Shown here in pieces: positions 12,502 through 14,657 of a stretch of 14,657 nt of DNA. Numbering within the stretch: the stretch's first letter is position 1; every line of letters starts with the position of its first letter. The stretch is taken from NCBI GenBank assembly GCA_030591125.1, contig JAUVBP010000005.1:1-14657 (forward strand). The letters run 5' to 3'. The position numbers and the translations under genes are program-made. This stretch comes from Candidatus Woesearchaeota archaeon (lineage in GTDB: Archaea > Nanobdellota > Nanobdellia > Woesearchaeales > UBA11576). Under the pieces are notes generated by a model. The model saw only the letters and a list, made by a program, of their open reading frames with translations, ran no database searches and was not told the origin of the DNA.

Positions 12502-13704
12502 TTACTTGCTAAGCACTATCACGGTATAGTTCTCATCCAGGAACTTATCCCTGACGCGAGTGATATCTTTCTTACTGACTCGCTTCACGCGTTTGAGGTA
12601 ATCATCAGCCAGCTTTGCATCTTTTATGAATTCCCATTCTGCAAGACTATCCCCTCGCCGATGCGAGTCCTCTTTCCGTAGGAGCCTGCTGCCGATCATG
12701 TGCTCTTTCGCTTCATTGAGCTCCTTCAGTCCGAGGTCATCGAGCTTGGCTATCTCTTCGATGATTATCTTCTTGCAGAGTGCAAGGTTCTTTTTTGCGC
12801 AGTTGAGATAGAAGACGAAGAGTCCATAGTCCTTGTTTGACTCGTGCACTGTACCTACGGAGTATGCAAGGCCGCGTTTGACCCGTATCTCAGAATTTAT
12901 CCTGCCAGAGAGGCCTTTTGAGAAGACTGAAGATATGACGTCCAGGACGACACTGTCCTTATGGAGCCTTGGTATGGTCTTGTACCCGAATACAAAGTAT
13001 GCCTGGTTGACGTCCTTCTGTTCTTTCTTTACAGTCGGCTTGGTTTCTTTTGGTTCGACAGGCCTCTTGATTGTAGGGAGAGGTCTGCGTTTCATCTTTC
13101 CGAAATGTCTTTTCACAAGTTCTGGCAGCCTGCTGAAATCCCCCACTACGCTGAGTATCATGTTGTTTGGCACATACCAGCGATGATAATAATCCTGCAT
13201 GTCCTTTCTTGTTATTGCACGTACGGTCTGCATCTTTCCATATACGGGATTCTTGGTAGGGTGCTTCTTGAACAGGGTCTTCTCGAACAGCACCCATTGA
13301 TAGAGCATGGGCTGGTCACCGACCATCTTTATCTCTTCAAGCACGACTTTCCTTTCTTTATCGAGAACGGTCTTGTCGAACGCAGGGTTCTGCATCATGT
13401 CGGCCAGGATCTCCATACCTATCTCTATCTTTTTCTTAGGTATCTTGATGTAAAAGAATGTCCGCTCATTTGTGGTGGCCGCATTGAGATCGCCACCAAT
13501 ATTCTCGATCGCTTCACTTATCTGTTTGGCAGTCCTTGTCTTTGTACCCTCAAAGACCATATGTTCCAGGAAGTGTGACATGCCAGCTATGCTGCTGTGC
13601 TCATTGTTCGAGCCGGTGCCTATATTGATCTCAATCGCGACAGAATCTGATTCCCTCTTTTCATGCACGACTGTTAAGCCATTCTTCAGTCTGAACTTAC
13701 GCAT
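12502..13704 (-). CDS. M16 family zinc metallopeptidase (processing-peptidase/PqqL type, single unit)
   Basis: This is an inverzincin of the M16B group, which cleaves short or unfolded peptides in a closed chamber formed by two half-units. The inverted zinc motif HFLEH is at 44-48 and the third ligand is in VVLEEIKM (Glu123 or Glu124), at the usual spacing. The inactive second half keeps the substrate-binding Arg277 and Tyr281 in KRGLAYSVG after SGRINSEIR. At 400 residues it is the single-unit form that works as a homodimer, since each chain carries both half-domains. A basic linker (KPTVKKEQK, about 222-230) joins the halves. No signal peptide is visible, so it is probably cytoplasmic. ATG 13704 has no ribosome binding site. 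A TATA-like stretch about 26 bases away suggests a leaderless mRNA. It shares its promoter region with the divergent M24 peptidase gene. Confidence 0.93.
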   Translation of the reverse strand: MRKFRLKNGLTVVHEKRESDSVAIEINIGTGSNNEHSSIAGMSHFLEHMVFEGTKTRTAKQISEAIENIGGDLNAATTNERTFFYIKIPKKKIEIGMEILADMMQNPAFDKTVLDKERKVVLEEIKMVGDQPMLYQWVLFEKTLFKKHPTKNPVYGKMQTVRAITRKDMQDYYHRWYVPNNMILSVVGDFSRLPELVKRHFGKMKRRPLPTIKRPVEPKETKPTVKKEQKDVNQAYFVFGYKTIPRLHKDSVVLDVISSVFSKGLSGRINSEIRVKRGLAYSVGTVHESNKDYGLFVFYLNCAKKNLALCKKIIIEEIAKLDDLGLKELNEAKEHMIGSRLLRKEDSHRRGDSLAEWEFIKDAKLADDYLKRVKRVSKKDITRVRDKFLDENYTVIVLSK

Positions 13705-13716
13705 GCCAGTGATAAA

Positions 13717-13733
13717 CTATTTATAGTATTAAA
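13717..13733. promoter_or_regulatory. Shared divergent promoter of the M16 and M24 peptidase genes
   Basis: The 17 bases CTATTTATAGTATTAAA hold overlapping TATA elements. On the plus strand TATTTATAG is centred about 46 bases before ATG 13768, giving a leader of about 20 bases with a strong ribosome binding site. On the minus strand TTTTAATAC is centred about 26 bases before ATG 13704, fitting a leaderless transcript. CTATTTATAG is itself nearly palindromic. The two genes are likely to be expressed in a linked way. Confidence 0.6.
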
Positions 13734-13751
13734 AGTTATCGAACCTATCCA

Positions 13752-13759
13752 GGAGGTGA
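13752..13759 (+). promoter_or_regulatory. Strong ribosome binding site of the M24 peptidase gene
   Basis: GGAGGTGA is a near-perfect complement to the archaeal 16S rRNA 3' end and lies eight bases before ATG 13768. A nearer ATG at 13763 runs into a stop after four codons, so this site decides the start at 13768. Confidence 0.75.
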
Positions 13760-13767
13760 GTGATGAA

Positions 13768-14657
13768 ATGGGTCTGAAACGATTCCAGAAAGAGATGAAA
13801 CGACAACGCATAGGTCTTTCTCTGTTCTTCAGCCTTGATGGTGATGATCTTGATCCTAATCTGGTATACTTCACGCAATACACAGGTTTCGGCGTCCTGG
13901 CCATAACACAGACAAAGGCAGTCCTTCTTGTACCTGAGATGGAATACACCCGGGCGAAGCGCACAAGCAAGATACGCCCAGTGATAGCAAAGGATAGGCT
14001 CATGAAGAGCCTGAAGCAGGTCATACGTTCCAGGCCCAGACGGATCGGCATTGACAAGAACAGGATAAGTCTCAATTTCTACAAGGCGATCAGGAAAGGC
14101 CTGAAAGCGAACTATGTTGACATAGCAGACATTTGCCAGCGCCTCAGGGCAGTCAAGACAAAGCAGGAGGTCGCAATAATGAGCAAGGCGTGCAGGATCA
14201 CAGATGAGATCATGCATGATACTTTCTGGAACTTCAAGAGGTTCAGGACAGAGGCAGAAGTATCTGCTTTTATGTCAAATGAGGTGAACAAGCTTGGACT
14301 CACTCTCGCTTTCAAGACAATCGTGGCTTCTGGAAAGAATGCCTGCGAAGCACATCACGAACCAGATACAAAGCCGCTCAAGAAAGGGTTCTGTGTGATC
14401 GACTTTGGGGTCCGTCACAAGGGTTATTGCTCAGACATCACGAGGACGCTGTACATCGGCACTCCTTCAGTCAAAGAGATTGAGATGTATTACAAGGTGC
14501 TTTCTGTACAGACAACACTCATCAAGCGATGCAGGCCCGGGAAGAGCTTTGTTGAGATAGACCAGGAGGCGCGAGAACTATTCGGCACAAGAGCCAAGTA
14601 CTTCACGCATCTCATAGGCCATGGTGTAGGTACCGAGATCCATGAGAACCCTAATCC
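13768..14657 (+). CDS. M24 family metallopeptidase, Xaa-Pro aminopeptidase/dipeptidase-like (cut by window edge)
   Basis: M24B peptidases use two metal ions to remove residues preceding proline, or to split X-Pro dipeptides, in the cytoplasm. The window holds 296 codons of an expected 350-360. The N-terminal creatinase-like domain covers about 1-125, and the pita-bread catalytic domain follows from LRAVKTKQEVAIMSKA. Visible catalytic features are the His of ACEAHHEP (196/197), metal ligands Asp212 (VIDFG) and Asp223 (CSDITRT), and His285 in LIGHGVGTEIHENP. The two glutamate ligands expected near the C-terminus lie beyond the window. The start follows a strong ribosome binding site (13752-13759). 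It is divergent from the M16 peptidase gene and shares its promoter region, so the pair probably serve successive steps of peptide breakdown (inference). Prolidase and aminopeptidase P cannot be told apart from this part. Confidence 0.92.
   Translation, partial: MGLKRFQKEMKRQRIGLSLFFSLDGDDLDPNLVYFTQYTGFGVLAITQTKAVLLVPEMEYTRAKRTSKIRPVIAKDRLMKSLKQVIRSRPRRIGIDKNRISLNFYKAIRKGLKANYVDIADICQRLRAVKTKQEVAIMSKACRITDEIMHDTFWNFKRFRTEAEVSAFMSNEVNKLGLTLAFKTIVASGKNACEAHHEPDTKPLKKGFCVIDFGVRHKGYCSDITRTLYIGTPSVKEIEMYYKVLSVQTTLIKRCRPGKSFVEIDQEARELFGTRAKYFTHLIGHGVGTEIHENPN

Noticed and set aside
12961..13578. Plus-strand reading frame of 205 codons
   Set aside because: It lies wholly opposite the M16 peptidase gene, whose catalytic motifs are intact, and its translation is low in recognisable structure.
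13729..14217. Minus-strand reading frame of 162 codons
   Set aside because: It is antisense to the M24 peptidase gene, which has a strong ribosome binding site and intact metal-ligand motifs.

Overview
The window reads as a stretch of archaeal chromosome, most likely from a DPANN-type lineage such as a woesearchaeote or relative. This placement is inferred from gene content and style and was not checked by any search. The archaeal markers are pelota (aPelota/Dom34), the replication factor C small subunit, a PRC-barrel protein and an archaeal/eukaryotic-type tyrosyl-tRNA synthetase. TATA boxes sit either about 26 bases before the start codon (leaderless genes) or about 41-46 bases before it (short leaders with a GGAGG-type ribosome binding site). 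Thirteen genes can be supported: twelve proteins, two of them cut by the window ends, plus one candidate structured RNA.

Layout. Bases 1-737 (minus) hold the N-terminal part of pelA. From a divergent promoter region, bases 875-7482 (plus) form a block of five secreted or membrane proteins: a single-pass membrane protein with three repeated beta domains (875-2083), a 739-residue polytopic membrane protein (2225-4444), and three tandem paralogous lipoproteins (4474-5451, 5527-6462, 6511-7482). A T-rich terminator and a 117-base imperfect inverted repeat that may encode a structured RNA follow. Bases 7692-9888 (minus) carry rfcS followed by a long coiled-coil protein. Bases 9981-10244 (minus) encode a small PRC-barrel protein and 10426-11277 (minus) a Cas4/RecB-like Fe-S nuclease with no CRISPR array in view. 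tyrS (11390-12469, plus) is divergent from the nuclease gene. It converges on an M16 metallopeptidase gene (12502-13704, minus), which shares a promoter region with an M24 Xaa-Pro peptidase gene (13768 to the window end, plus).

The most interesting part is the surface block at 2225-7482. The three lipoproteins share a lipobox, an N-terminal beta domain and six positionally conserved cysteines. The large extracytoplasmic C-terminal domain of the polytopic protein appears to end in the same kind of domain, with a matching 'PxxV' entry motif, a cysteine pair and a final 'Y-x-Y/I' strand. This suggests that one multi-spanning anchor and three diverged lipoproteins act together as a cell-surface assembly that I do not recognise as any described system. 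Its expression may be controlled at a palindrome sitting over the putative TATA box of the membrane-protein gene.

The remainder is housekeeping: ribosome rescue (pelA), replication clamp loading (rfcS), translation (tyrS), DNA repair or processing (nuclease) and proteolysis (M16, M24). The operon of rfcS with a coiled-coil gene, with no large-subunit rfcL beside it, is a second point worth following.
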